Part shown: piece after piece, positions 32,567 through 43,233 of the stretch
Layout of the letters: the number at the start of each line of letters is the position of its first letter
Numbering within the stretch: position 1 is the stretch's first letter
NCBI RefSeq assembly: GCF_001704415.2
Contig: NC_030808.1
Location: 79,390,594 to 79,454,593 of the forward strand
Direction of reading: 5' to 3'
Origin: Capra hircus
Taxonomy: Eukaryota > Chordata > Mammalia > Artiodactyla > Bovidae
DNA: 64,000 nucleotides
The notes under the pieces: model-generated
Told to the model about the DNA's origin: nothing
Database searches by the model: none
What the model saw: the letters and a program-made list of their open reading frames with translations, nothing else
Made by a program: the position numbers and the translations under genes

Positions 32567-32801
32567 GTAAGGGGCCTCGCTCACCCAAGAAGCTTGGTCT
32601 CCCCATGTTTTTCTTTCTTTCTCTTACTCTCTTTTTCAGGCTGATCCCTTGGAACCTAGAGGCTCTCTGTGTTAATATCAGCCTCTTTCTTTCCTCTGTT
32701 TTCTTATCTACAACATTCTTTCCTTATCTCTCTCTAAATCATTTGCTGATGCCATTTCTCCTTCGGGTTCCCCTGGATCCTACGGGGGCTGGACCCCGGC
32801 A

Positions 32802-32807
32802 TATGAG
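32802..32807 (+). repeat. 6-base target duplication, right
   Basis: tatgag, identical to 31830-31835. Confidence 0.8.
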
Positions 32808-32910
32808 GATGTTTTCATGAATGTATACCTACCCAAGCTTGTCAAGTCATATACATTAAATATGTACAGGCTTTTGTAAGTTAGTCATACATCAATTTAA
32901 AAAAATTTTT
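32808..32910 (+). mobile_element. L1M 3' UTR, continuation after the LTR
   Basis: gatgttttcatgaatgtata, catatacattaaatatgtac and tcatacatcaatttaaaaaa continue the L1 3' UTR broken at 31829. Confidence 0.75.
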
Positions 32911-33880
32911 ATTAAGATATAGGAATTTAGAGCTGGCATCCTGATTGTGAACTGGGAAGGAGGTTTCACCAAAGTCCCTTTGGAAAGATTGTTTCAAAAC
33001 TGAACTATAAAAAGTCAGTAACTCTGAGTTGTTTTGTCTCCTTCTCAATTCTGATTTCCCATTGGATGTACTATGACTTCTTCATATTATTTAAAGTTTT
33101 TTTTTTTTTTTCTGTATTTAACATTAGTCTAGGGATACTTTTGAAATCCAAAATGAAAGCAATTATGCTGGTCCTGTTTGGTCATCACAAACAGACTTAA
33201 ACTACACAAGTTTCAGAGGTTCCCTTATCTGTTTATGAATAACAGGCCACCAGTCCAATGAACCAGGTTATTGTCATTCCATTTGTGTCTCTCAAGTTAT
33301 TTTTCATCTCAGCTAATCAGAGGATAAAGTTGATCCTTCTCCCCCTTCTGCCTCTATCGTCATTTCAGTTCCCTGTGGTTTCATGCTGGGCTGGGCTATT
33401 TGAAATCAGTTATAAAACACCCAAGAAGAGATATAATTTTCAAATTTTCTCATAGGGAAGTGGGTCTAATAAATGTAAGGCACTAGCAATTTGACTGTTT
33501 AAGATGTAATGATTTTTACATCAATGTGCAGGGTCTGAGGCAGGCACAAGTTCCCAGGAGTAATAAGTATCACTGGCGGCTAAATCCAAGGTTGTGCACA
33601 GAGGTTTCCCAAACAAGCAAGGGAAGAGGTGAGCAAGAAAGAGCTTTCTTGTGTGGAACTCAAGCTCTCCTCAGGGCTTACCCTGTGTCAGTTTTAACAC
33701 AAGGCTGGGGGGAAGGACCCCCAGGGGAACCACTGGCTCCTTACTTGCCATGAGTTCTGAAAGGATATATTCCTTCCCTTAGGGAATTGGGCATCTTCTG
33801 GCCCTCAGTCTGGCAGGCTCACACCTGATTTTATGAGCACCAAAGTGCTCCTTCTTCTCTCATGGAAGGTCTAGACTAGC
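32911..33880. other. Unique spacer
   Basis: About 1 kb without a recognised repeat except a T-run at about 33097-33111. No gene. Confidence 0.4.
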
Positions 33881-33890
33881 CAAGTTCATG

Positions 33891-34109
33891 TGTGCATGCT
33901 CAGTCACTCAGTCATGTCCGACTCTTCATGACCCCATGACTAGCCTGCCAGGCTTCTGTCCATGGGATTTCCCAGGCAAGGATACTGGAGTGGGGTTGGC
34001 ATTTCCTACTCCAGGGGATCTTCCTGACCCAGAGGTTGAACTTGCATCTCCTGTGACTCCTGCATTGGCAGGCAGATTCTTTATCATTGAGCCATCTGGG
34101 AAGCCCAAT
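33891..34109 (-). mobile_element. Bov-tA SINE, antisense
   Basis: Complete antisense Bov-tA from tgtgcatgctcagtcactca to the head gagccatctgggaagccc. Flanked by caagttcatg (33881-33890) and caagctcatg (34110-34119), a target duplication with one change. Confidence 0.9.
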
Positions 34110-34119
34110 CAAGCTCATG

Positions 34120-34392
34120 CTGCTGCTGCTAAATTGCTTCAGTTGTGTCCGATTCTGTGCAAGCCCATAGATGGCAGCCTACCAGGCTCCCCTGTCCCTG
34201 GGATTCTCCAGGCAAGAACACTGGAATGGGGTGCCATTTCCCTCTCCAATGAATAAAAGTGAAAAATGAAAGTGAAGTCGTTCAGTCGTGTCCTACTCTT
34301 AGTGACCCCATGGACTGTAGCCTACCAGGCTCCTCTGTCCATGGAATTTTCCAGGCAAGAGTACTGGAGTGGGTTGCCATTGCCTTCTCCAC
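34120..34392 (-). mobile_element. BOV-A2 SINE dimer, antisense
   Basis: Antisense BovA dimer: ctgctgctaaattgcttcag, a first BovA unit, the linker aaaagtgaaaaatgaaagtg, then a second BovA unit to tgccttctccac. It starts directly at the right duplication of the preceding SINE and is followed by caacctcatg (34393-34402), a third version of that site. Confidence 0.9.
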
Positions 34393-34402
34393 CAACCTCA
34401 TG

Positions 34403-35010
34403 TGGTTGATGTAAAAATTATAGATTCCCAATGAAGGACCATGGCCAAAAGGACCATAATTCATAAATCATATGGCAGACCTGGCATGTCCCATAGAAAT
34501 GCTTCCCTAGGAAGCAGAAACTTACTCAAAATTTGCTTGTTCAGAATGGAGTCAAATCAGAGGAATCACATGCATCTGATGGTAAGAGTGGCAGGCTGCC
34601 CATCCCAGGTCTAGATTCTAATGACTTTCCATCTCTAGCATATTGCCTAGATGGGCACCACAGTTCTCCTTTCTGTGATGGTTTTTACTGATCCCTCTGT
34701 ACTCTTCCTAATGTAGCCTTCATATTGCAGTGGTTGTCCACATTGGCTGGACACCAAGTTCTAAAAACAACCTCAATCTCTGGTGTCCTGACCTACTCAA
34801 TGTTTACAGACTTTAGAGGAGTGTTGTCCCTCAACTGGTTGCCCTCCCTATAAGGAGCAGTCACTGGGCTCATTAGGAGTCACTTAGCACAGGAAAGGAG
34901 TCTGAGGGTCCTAGTTCTGCCCCTAAATTTCCTGGTTATCTTGGCTACAAATTTGCTGTGTGACTTTTAAGAAGTTAGTGGCTCTGAAACTGACTGAATT
35001 TTTGCCTTAG
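34403..35010. other. Unassigned spacer
   Basis: No repeat or gene recognised. A MIR-like gctgtgtgacttttaagaag near 34953 may be part of a degraded MIR. Confidence 0.35.
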
Positions 35011-35014
35011 CAAT

Positions 35015-35350
35015 TATGAAGTTCATAATCAACTATGTGGATATTCACAAAATAGAAACAGACACAGACATGCAGAACAGACTGTGGTTGCCCAGGAGGA
35101 GATGAGGGGAGGGATCAATTAATAGTTTCGGATTAGCAGATGCAAATTGGTATATATACAATGGATAAACAGCAAGGTCCTATTGCATAGCACAGTGAAC
35201 GATATTCAGTATCTTGTAATAAATCATAATAAAAAAGAATATGAAAAAGTATATATTTATATATATATAACTGAATCACTTTGATGTATAGCAGAAATTA
35301 ATGCAACATTGTTAATCAACCATACTTTAATAAAATAATTTTTTTAAAAA
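35015..35350 (+). mobile_element. Artiodactyl L1 3' end, sense
   Basis: Sense L1 3' UTR: gaaacagacacagacatgca, gactgtggttgcccaggagg, aacagcaaggtcctattgca, gatgtatagcagaaattaat, and the terminal ctttaataaaata with AATAAA. Same family as the antisense copy at 4905-5290. Confidence 0.8.
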
Positions 35351-35788
35351 AGATCACCTTCATTTAGTGGCCAAGTCAGGGTAGAGTCCTGATGGCTTTT
35401 TTCCCTGCACAGCTCTTTTTCCTCAGTTCCAGAGCTGACATTTTCAGCTGGGTCTAGTTTACTCCCTGTTTACCCCTGCATTATGAGTACATCTCTGTCC
35501 TCTCCTCTCCTTAATACCACATCCTCAAGAGTCCTTGATGGTCATAAATTTTGGAGACAGTAAGACATCTTCAAGAAATATTTTTCTACTGGGCTGTTTC
35601 ATGTGTTTCAGTTAGGAAATGAGTTCAACTGCAAGTAAGAGAAAAACAAATTAAAGTGGCATTAAATAATATACAGGGATCTATTTTTCTATCAAGCATT
35701 AAAAAATCCAGAGGTGGGCAGTCCATTACTGGCATATCACCCATAAATGTAAGTGATGACTGTAGGTTCTCCTGTGTTGCTCAGAAAT

Positions 35789-35790
<2 letters not shown>
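35351..35790. other. Unassigned spacer
   Basis: No repeat or gene recognised. Confidence 0.35.

Positions 35791-35820
<30 letters not shown>
35791..35820 (+). repeat. (TG)15 microsatellite
   Basis: A 30-base perfect TG run. Confidence 0.98.
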
Positions 35821-35824
<4 letters not shown>

Positions 35825-35959
35825 TGTATGTTTTCCTGATCTCAAGATGGCTGCAAGAGTACCAGCCATCACAATCTTCTTCTAATTAGGAAACATGGAG
35901 AAGGGCAAGGGGCACAACATGTGCCATGCATACAGGGATTAAGCGCCAATGCACTCCCA

Positions 35960-36080
35960 GCCCCTGTGTCACATAACAAACCTAGTTGTTGAGAGTATTA
36001 AATGATATCATGTACATGAAGTGCCTTAAATAGATCTTGGCACATTATGAGTACCTCAATAACTGGTAATTCTCTTTTTT
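35960..36080 (+). mobile_element. MIR 3' fragment
   Basis: ttgagagtattaaatgatat, catgtacatgaagtgcctta and tcttggcacattatgagtac match the sense MIR 3' end. Confidence 0.6.
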
Positions 36081-36519
36081 CATAGAAATGTTAGAAAAAG
36101 TCAAAAGACAGAAAGGGGATGGTGGTGGGCTTCCTGCGGCAGTTATATTAATTTGTCTGGCTCAGTCATTTTTGTAAAGAGCTATTTGAGTCTGAAGCCT
36201 TGGAAATGGAAAGCAAGCAGTCAGAAAGCTTTTTGAATTGACAGGAGACAAGCTGGTAGATAATCCATCATCATAAATTGCCTCCCTTTGAGCATGCTCC
36301 GCTACTTTTTCCCGATGATTTCACCAATAATGACTTCTATTAGCTTTCTATATGCCTTTTAAAGCAAGAGGTGATCTATAAGTAAAAATATCCTCCCAGA
36401 CTCTGTTTGTGACCTTAAAAATTATGCGAAATCTGATTTACTGTTCTAACACTTTGCACTTCTTCAACACATGTTCAAAACATTAAAAACTGAAGCTCAA
36501 GTTAGTCACTCCCGGTGTG
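36081..36519. other. Unassigned spacer
   Basis: No repeat or gene recognised. Confidence 0.35.
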
Positions 36520-36670
36520 GTGAGGTGGAAGGGGACTTTGAAATTGTATGATTCAGTCTCTTGTTTTTCAGATGAGGAAACTGAGGAACGGAGAACCAGG
36601 GAGAATTTCCTGAAGTTACCTGATATGGCAGAACTTAGACTAGAACCTGGGCATTCCGCCTCCTAGTCTT
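36520..36670 (-). mobile_element. MIR SINE, antisense
   Basis: ttttcagatgaggaaactga, gaagttacctgatatggcag, tagaacctgggcattccg. Confidence 0.7.
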
Positions 36671-37015
36671 TATAACTTCTCTTCCTTTATGCTCCAGGCT
36701 AATTAGTGCTTTAAGCAAGTCACTTCCACTTCCTTGGGTTTCATTCTCAAGTAGGAGACGGACTGGGCCAGCAGTCTGCTTGGGCATTTCTTCACAAAGC
36801 CACAGTCAGACGGCTTGCGCCTGCTCCCTCTGCTCCCTTTCAGACCATTATTCTGGTGTCTGAGACCTATGGCCGTAGGAGGACAAGGAGGCAAAATACC
36901 GATCCAGTTCACGGCGGCAAACTGAGACCGAGCAGTGACCTCAACTCCATGTGCACTCCAGTGACCCTAGGGAGGGATCACTGCGAGGAGCAGCAACATA
37001 CAAAGTTTAGAGGAA
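36671..37015. other. Unassigned spacer
   Basis: A possible sense MIR core lies at about 36705-36750 (taagcaagtcacttccactt). Otherwise unassigned. Confidence 0.3.
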
Positions 37016-37019
37016 AAGC

Positions 37020-37046
37020 ATGCTGAGGCTTGTTATTGTGTGGTGG
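37020..37046 (+). mobile_element. MIR 5' part, left of BovB insertion
   Basis: tattgtgtggtggaaagtgt matches the MIR 5' tRNA-like start. The rest of the MIR resumes at about 37316. Confidence 0.55.
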
Positions 37047-37060
37047 AAAGTGTACTCTTT

Positions 37061-37301
37061 CAGTTCAGTTCATTTCAGTTCAGTCACTCAGTCATGTCCG
37101 ACTCTTTGCGACCCCATGAATCGCAGCACGCCAGGCCTCCCTGTCCATCACCAACTCCCGGAGTTCACTCAGACTCACGTCCATTGAGACCGTGATGCCA
37201 TCCAGCCATCTCATCCTCTGTCGTCCCCTTCTCCTCCTGCCCCCAATCCCTCCCAGCATCAGAGTCTTTTCCAATGAGTCAACTCTTCGCATGAGGTGGC
37301 C
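37061..37301 (-). mobile_element. BovB 3' end inserted in a MIR, 14-base target duplication
   Basis: 241 bases of antisense BovB from the TTCAG tail repeats to atgaggtggcc. The perfect repeat aaagtgtactcttt at 37047-37060 and 37302-37315 brackets it. The sequence is close to family consensus, suggesting a young insertion. Confidence 0.95.
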
Positions 37302-37500
37302 AAAGTGTACTCTTTAGACTGTGACAAATTGGAATCCTGCTCTATCTTACTAGCTGAACTTTCCAGTCAAGTTGAGCCAAGTTACTTAGTCCAAATTGCT
37401 TCATTATATTAATAATAAAAATACCTAGATTGGAAGGTTGTTCAAAGAATACATGGCAGGTATTCAGTATCATGGTAATAGTAGCAGCACATTAGCAAAA
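37302..37500 (+). mobile_element. MIR, right of BovB insertion
   Basis: attggaatcctgctctatct, tactagctgaactttccagt, taataataaaaatacctag and a 3' gcaggtattcagtatcatgg continue the MIR split by BovB. Confidence 0.6.
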
Positions 37501-38074
37501 ATATTTTAAATGAGACAATAGTAATGGATTGGTGATTCTTACCCTGTTCTAGATCTGGAAATGACCACCATCACAAATACACACACACAGATGAATGTGC
37601 AAACAGTTTGCAGGGTTTATAACATTCCTGAAATCCATACGTGGGCCTTATGGGATCCATGGATTCTAAATTAGGAATCTCCAGAGAATATCTATCAGGT
37701 TCCTTCCTGCTTGATCAGTGACTCAGTAAAATTTTGTTAGCTTCCCTAACAACTAGAGAAGCATATCTAGATGTCCTGGAAACCAACTGAATTAAACTCT
37801 GCAACAAAAACACTCTTTGGCAGGAGCCTGAAATAGAGTAAGACTAGGAAATTTGATGGAGAAATTAAAAGTCTCAAATTTTACATTAATTTAGAATCCA
37901 GTTAGTGGCTATTTGAAATTAAGGAATTAAATGGTCATTATAATTCTGCAAAATGAGAAAATGCCAAATGTGAGATGCTCACAGTTTTTAAAGCCTGAAG
38001 CCCAGAGAAGAAGGAGTGTCTCTTGGTCTTTTGGTCAGGCTGATCATGATCATGGGGACTCCATTTGCACAGAG
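37501..38074. other. Unassigned spacer
   Basis: No repeat or gene recognised. A six-unit AC tract is at 37579-37588. Confidence 0.35.
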
Positions 38075-38275
38075 ACATCCCTGGTGGCTCAGACGGTAAA
38101 GCGTTTGTCTACAATGTGGGAGACCTGGGTTCGATCCCTGGGTCGGGAAGTTCCCTGGAGAAGGAAACGGCAACCCACTCCAGTATAATCTTGCCTAGAA
38201 AATACTGTGGATGGAGGAGCCTGGTGTCCATGGGGTCACAAAGAGTTGGACACGACTGAGTGACTTCACTTTTCA
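38075..38275 (+). mobile_element. Bov-tA SINE
   Basis: Sense Bov-tA: acatccctggtggctcagac, ggttcgatccctgggtcggg, caacccactccagtataatc, then gagttggacacgactgagtg. Slightly shortened in the BovA body. Confidence 0.9.
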
Positions 38276-38885
38276 AGGCTGCCAGGAACCGCTGGAGCCC
38301 CTTTGCAGATAAAGCGCTGGGTCCTATTAATCCCCACGGTCCTTTGTGAAGTCAGGGAGAATGTGGTTATCTTGTTCATTCATTTGTTCATTTTCTTTCT
38401 TTTTTTTTTATTATGCTTTGTTCATGTATGCATTTTCATTAAATTGTTTCATCTAATGAAACTATAATTATGTTTTATTATAGTATTTTTATTATTAATA
38501 TATATTTCTTAGTCATTTCCTTTGTATATAAATATTACATGCAAAATACATAAGCAAATATGCATATATGAAAATGCAGTGTGTTTTCAGGAAAACTTTT
38601 ACAAGCTGTAATTTGAGGGTAACTAATAGCACAAGAAAAGTTATTGATTAATATTTTGCACAGAAGCAATGTTTTACACTCTTTCATCAATCTAAAAAAT
38701 TAATTTGCAGGTGACAATAGAAACAGCTTTAGAGAAAAAAAAATTTATATTGCTTCAGATTTCTAGATGGGTTATCACATTTTATTAATATATTAAGCAA
38801 ATAGAGAAAATACATGAAGGACCTTTAATGAACCCTGCCCTGAAGCTTCAGGGGTTTCAGTCTGAGTGAGGATGATGCTCTTGGA
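38276..38885. other. AT-rich unassigned spacer
   Basis: Very AT-rich, especially 38400-38800. No repeat family or gene recognised. Confidence 0.35.
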
Positions 38886-38889
38886 CACC

Positions 38890-38995
38890 CCTTGTTCATT
38901 CCCCAGATCTTTCCTGAGGCCTTCTATGTGCAGGGCTCTTGGTTAAGCCGTGCTACCAGAGATGCAAAGGCAAACAGTTCTTTGTTTTAATATGG
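38890..38995 (-). mobile_element. L2 3' end, antisense
   Basis: tgaggccttctatgtgcagg and agatgcaaaggcaaacagtt in antisense L2 order. Confidence 0.45.
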
Positions 38996-39029
38996 ACAGA
39001 TTTTCCTAGCATATACTCTCCCTGGCTAT

Positions 39030-39238
39030 ATTTCCTGGCATGCTCTTTTTGACTGTACTTTCACTCTAATTATTTTATTTGCAACTTTCAGAAAGCCTGT
39101 AAGAGCTGTTGGACAGGAAGTTTTGTTCCTGTTATGTAGAAGAGCCTGAACATAGAGAGGGTGAAGCTTGTTCTGGGTCATAGTGAGAATAAAACTTTTG
39201 TCCCCTGATTTGAATTCAGCCACTTTCCACTGTGCAGG
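39030..39238 (-). mobile_element. MIR SINE, antisense
   Basis: actctaattattttatttgc, gaacatagagagggtgaagc, ttgttctgggtcatagtgag, tgatttgaattcagccactt. Confidence 0.6.
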
Positions 39239-39292
39239 ACTGCCTGTGACTTGCTTGCTTTAATATGAGAGAGACCATGCAAGGGTATTGCC

Positions 39293-39500
39293 GTGTTCTC
39301 AGTCATTCATGTCAGAGTCTTTTGCAACTCCGTGGACTGTAGCCTGCCAGGCTCCTCTGTCCATGGGATTTCCCAGGCAAGAATACTGGAATGGGTTGCC
39401 ATCTCCTTCTTCAGGCTATCTTCTCGACCCAGGGGTCAAATTCATATTTCCTGTGTCTCCTGCATAGCAGGTGGATTCTTTACCCACTGAGCCATCTGGG
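39293..39500 (-). mobile_element. Bov-tA SINE, antisense
   Basis: Antisense Bov-tA from gttctcagtcattcatgtca to the head cccactgagccatctggg. Confidence 0.9.
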
Positions 39501-39995
39501 ATATATAATTTCATACGTAATATATATGTTATATACATACTGACTGTGATGCAAGGCAATAAAAGGAAATTATGGAGTCAGAGATAAAGGGAATCCCTTT
39601 CAACTGGCCAAGGGAAGGGAGTAAGGGAGTCTTTGGGGAGGGGAGCTTGTTAGTTTTTTTTTTTTTTCTTCTTCTTGATGTCCCCCAGACTGACTGGGGA
39701 AAAAACCAGAACTCAGCAATCTCTTTAAGTCTCCCAGTCTTGGGAAGATTTTAGCTGATCCATATCCACACAGCGTGCACACTGCTAGTTTTCTGAGAAA
39801 CTACTTTATTCACTCCTGGAACCAATATTTACTGAACACTCCTCTCAGCTGTCACTCTCATGATGGAATGGGAGGTTTTCTGTTGACAGTATTGATTCAT
39901 ATAGACATGTAGACACACATAATGTGCAGTATACACACATATACTTTCCTTTTCCCACTGAGCCAAAAATTTCTGTTGAGGTACCCACTACTGAG
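39501..39995. other. Unassigned spacer with T-run
   Basis: Contains a T-run at about 39654-39667 and a possible antisense L2 trace at 39815-39870. No gene. Confidence 0.3.
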
Positions 39996-39997
39996 TC

Positions 39998-40462
39998 TGT
40001 ATTAGTTTCCTGAGTCTGCCACAACAGAGTACCACAGACTTATTCCCTCACATTTTGGAAGCCAGAAGTCTGGAATCAAGATATTGGTAGGGTTGGTTCC
40101 TACTGGGGGCCCTGCGGAAGAGGCAGTTTCTTGAATCTCTTCCAGCTTCTGGCGGCTGCTGGCAGTCCTTGACATCCCCTGGTCTGCAGCTGTGTCGCTC
40201 CAGGTTCTGTCCTCGTCTTCACATTGCCTCGCCCCCTACGTCTGCGTATCTCAAATCTTCCTCTCTTTTCTCTTATAAAGACATTAACCATTCGATTTGT
40301 GGTTCATTCTAAGTTGAAGATGATCTCATCCTGAGATCCTTGACTCAGTTTTATTTACAAAGACCCTATTTCCAACTAAGGTCACATTCACAGGTACAGT
40401 GGTTAGGAGTCAAGTGGTTAGGATTCAGGTATATGTCTCGATGACATGATTCAGCCCATTAT
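39998..40462 (-). mobile_element. MaLR (MLT1/MST-like) LTR, antisense
   Basis: It begins tgtattagtttcctgagtct and ends attcagcccatta, with ttccagcttctggcggctgc, cttataaagacattaaccat and agaccctatttccaactaag between: the antisense of an ERVL-MaLR LTR. No internal coding part is attached. Confidence 0.75.
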
Positions 40463-41764
40463 AAAATCCAAATGGGACTTTGCTTATCTTTATTTTGAGA
40501 AGATTTATGCTTTCCAGTGAACATTTATCTCACTTGTAGCAGTGATATATTTCAAAGAGGCTGACATTCCATATAAATGAAGGGAAAATGTCTTAGTTGA
40601 TGAACAAGGAGGCTAGATGAGAAATACACCACAAGTGCTACACGTGCAGCAGCAGTTGAACGGATGTTCCTGTGGATTCATTCCTCAGCAATAAAACACT
40701 CTGCACCCCTAGAAGAGTGGTGTGATTACAAGTGTCTAGGTATTATCTATTATGCCAAGAGACTCAAGATTACTCTCATATCAAGTATCTGGACTTATTT
40801 TACTTAAGAAATCTTGGATAATTTTTTTTTTGTTACACTGTACAAATCCATGGGCATTTCAGACAGTGTGTTCCTTCAAGTTTCAATTTTCTGAATAGAA
40901 TAAGGGTCCTTGAATTATATTGGGCAATAGAGATCTCGTGTAAGTGGGTTGTGTATAATAAGGAAGACAGGTGACTAGAACAAGAGTTTGTTTGGGCATT
41001 GTGAAAGAGTAGGGATTCAGACAATCCAGTTTTGATTGGTAGCATGTTAAAGTACAGTTGCTATAGATGTTTTCCTTGACTCAGAATATAAAAGGAAAAA
41101 TTAAACTCAACTAAACTGTCTTCACTGGTTCCCATTACATTTTAGTTTATGGATCATAATTTATTACTTTTTCAGGATGAAATAGAAAATGAAACATAGC
41201 AACAATTTAGTTGGGATTATAGTTTCAATGATGCAGACTTTTCTTGGTTAAAAACTGATTATTTATAATAAATCAAAACTGAGCTTTTTAAAAAAATTTA
41301 ATCTTTCCAGGAAGACATGCTTATTAAATGTTAGCTTCTCAGTTTTTAATTTCTTAAATCACCTTTTAAATCAGAAAGTACACGTGACAAGTCTAATGCT
41401 TTCTGAAGATTTTTTTAAACTGTAAACCCCTTTTAGAAAAAACAGTTTCTCTCCTTCACCTGAGGACAATAGGTGAAAAAGTAGGTAGCAGCCGTGACAC
41501 TTCACCAAACACTTTCTGTCCTTTCTTTAAGGGATGTTGAATGTGCCTAATGAAGTCCGACGTGTTTTCACTACCTATGAAATATCAAAATGGCAGATTC
41601 TAATGTTTGCTTTATCTAAGGACACTTTCATACCTTATGCTTCACCTTGTCAGCTTGAATTGATATCAGTCTGGGACAAGTCACAAGTGTTCACTTGACT
41701 CCCTGTCATAGTTCAAAATGCTCAGATCAGCTCCTTAAATGTGTGGTATAATGTGTGAGGCCAT
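40463..41764. other. Unique AT-rich spacer, about 1.3 kb
   Basis: No repeat family or gene recognised. Confidence 0.4.
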
Positions 41765-41860
41765 GGGTGTGATGGAGAATAAACTGAGCCGCAGTAAAAA
41801 GCCTGGGTTCTAGTCTCAACTTTACATTTACCATCTATGTAAGACTTGGCAAATCAATAG
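41765..41860 (+). mobile_element. MIR fragment
   Basis: agcctgggttctagtctcaa, ctttacatttaccatctatg and aagacttggcaaatcaat match the MIR first half. Confidence 0.55.
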
Positions 41861-42345
41861 AATTCAATAGGTATTTGTTGAGCACCTACAATTAGCCAGG
41901 TTTCATGGAACAGGAGAGCAGAGAGAGGAAGTGGGCATGGATATGAAAGAATGGCCAGATGTGGAAGCACATCCATAAGCAACTCCAATGTGATGTACAT
42001 AGAGACTTGAGCTGAAAGACAGGACAAGATAAAGAGACATAACAAGCAGAGGGGGGAGTGATTGCTTAAGTTTAGGGAGCAGATAAAGGAAAGTTTAATG
42101 AAGGAGGCTGATCCATGAGCTAAGACTTAAATGTCGGGTAGGATTTGGGCGTGACGGACGGGGAAGATGGTATAGGTGGAAGGAACCATACGTGGAGGCG
42201 GTAAAGCTGAAGGTTCTCTAAAGCCTGATGAAGGCTCCGTTCACCTGGCACCTGCGGCGGTGTGGGTGCAGTGCAGTGAGCAGAGAAGGCTGGAGCTAGG
42301 AAGGTACTGAGCTGAGTACCAAGAAGGGTTTGAAAAGCTAAGGTC
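41861..42345 (-). mobile_element. L2 LINE 3' region, antisense
   Basis: ggtatttgttgagcacctac, attagccaggtttcatggaa, gagctaagacttaaatgtcg and gaaggttctctaaagcctga in antisense L2 order. Confidence 0.6.
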
Positions 42346-42367
42346 TCTGGTGAGATTCGTCTAGTTT

Positions 42368-42475
42368 TAAGAAGGCAAAGGAGAAGAAGGAAGAGAAGGA
42401 GCAGGAGTTGGAGGAGGAGGAAGGGGAGGAAAAGGAGGAAGGAAGGAAGAAGGAAAGGAAAGAAAGGAAGAAAAG
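42368..42475 (+). repeat. Purine-rich (GGA/GAA) tract
   Basis: About 105 bases almost entirely A and G on the plus strand, with GGA, GAAGG and GGAAA units. The Leu/Phe-rich minus-strand open frame through it is an artefact of this composition. Confidence 0.95.
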
Positions 42476-42479
42476 CTCG

Positions 42480-43045
42480 TTTAGGGCTTGTGCATGTCCC
42501 CACTCAGCACCTCTGCGCGGTCAGTGGACAGAGAGGAAATGCCCTTTCAGGGGTCCCTGACCTGTCACAGAATTAAAGGCCTAGTGGGTCACAGAGGCCT
42601 GACCTTTCTGCCCAAGTCACTTTGTTAGGCTTTGTGAGAGAAAACAATATATTTGCTTATGTGTAAATCCATCCTAAGTCTGTGAAGGGTCGTCCTTACA
42701 CTATGGCAAATGAGAAAGCATAAAAATAGCATTAATAACATTGATCTGAGATTTGGTGATTTACAGCTCTTGGAAATCCATTGCTTAGTAAAGTAGGCAT
42801 TGAAATTATCCAATTTTATACTTAAGTAACCATAAGAGATACAAGGGTCTCATTTTGAAAAGGCTGATTGACAGGGTAGTTAACTGTGCCAGAAGTTACC
42901 AGATTTTGACCACGACTGTGCTTCAACACTGGGACAATGGTGGTTACTTAAAAAAATTCGAGTCAGTTCTTGATTAGAATACGAATCTAAGTTTTACAGT
43001 CAGCACTGTAAAGTCTCTTTGAAAGAGTCACCTTCTTGGTTTATG
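42480..43045. other. Unassigned spacer
   Basis: A possible degraded antisense MIR lies at about 42720-42850. No gene recognised. Confidence 0.3.
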
Positions 43046-43059
43046 ATACTTCATATTTA

Positions 43060-43219
43060 TTCATTTATTATTATTATTTTTAAATTTTTATTTATTTATT
43101 TGGCTGCTCTGGGTCTTAGTTGTAGCATGTGGGATCTAGCTCCCTGACCAGGGATCGAACCTGGGCCCCCTGCACTGGGAGCTCAGAGTCTTAGCCACTG
43201 GACCACCAGGGAATTCCCA
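43060..43219 (-). mobile_element. CHR-type tRNA-Glu SINE, antisense, 14-base target duplication
   Basis: Antisense CHR SINE: a T-rich tail, tttggctgctctgggtctta, tgtgggatctagctccctga, ccagggatcgaacctgggcc, gccactggaccaccagggaa. The perfect repeat atacttcatattta lies at 43046-43059 and 43220-43233. Confidence 0.9.
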
Positions 43220-43233
43220 ATACTTCATATTTA

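Larger units (their letters stand above)
31836..32801 (+). mobile_element. Solo LTR of an ERVK-like endogenous retrovirus
   Basis: A 966-base block starting TG (tgctgagagcc) and ending CA (ggaccccggca), inserted in an L1 3' UTR that continues on both sides. A 6-base target duplication fits betaretrovirus-like (ERV2/ERVK) integration. It contains a TATA box and poly(A) signal in sense. No gag, pol or env sequence is attached, so it is a solo LTR left by recombination between two LTRs. The exact LTR family is not named. Confidence 0.85.

Noticed and set aside
32605..32820. 71-codon open frame ending at the LTR edge
   Set aside because: It lies inside the non-coding U5 part of the solo LTR and runs past the target duplication; no retroviral protein is recognisable.
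38400..38800. AT-rich block considered as an origin or matrix-attachment region
   Set aside because: Base composition alone is not evidence; no defined motif supports it.
42120..42503. Leu/Phe-rich minus-strand frame resembling a membrane protein
   Set aside because: It is the antisense reading of a purine-rich low-complexity tract and an L2.
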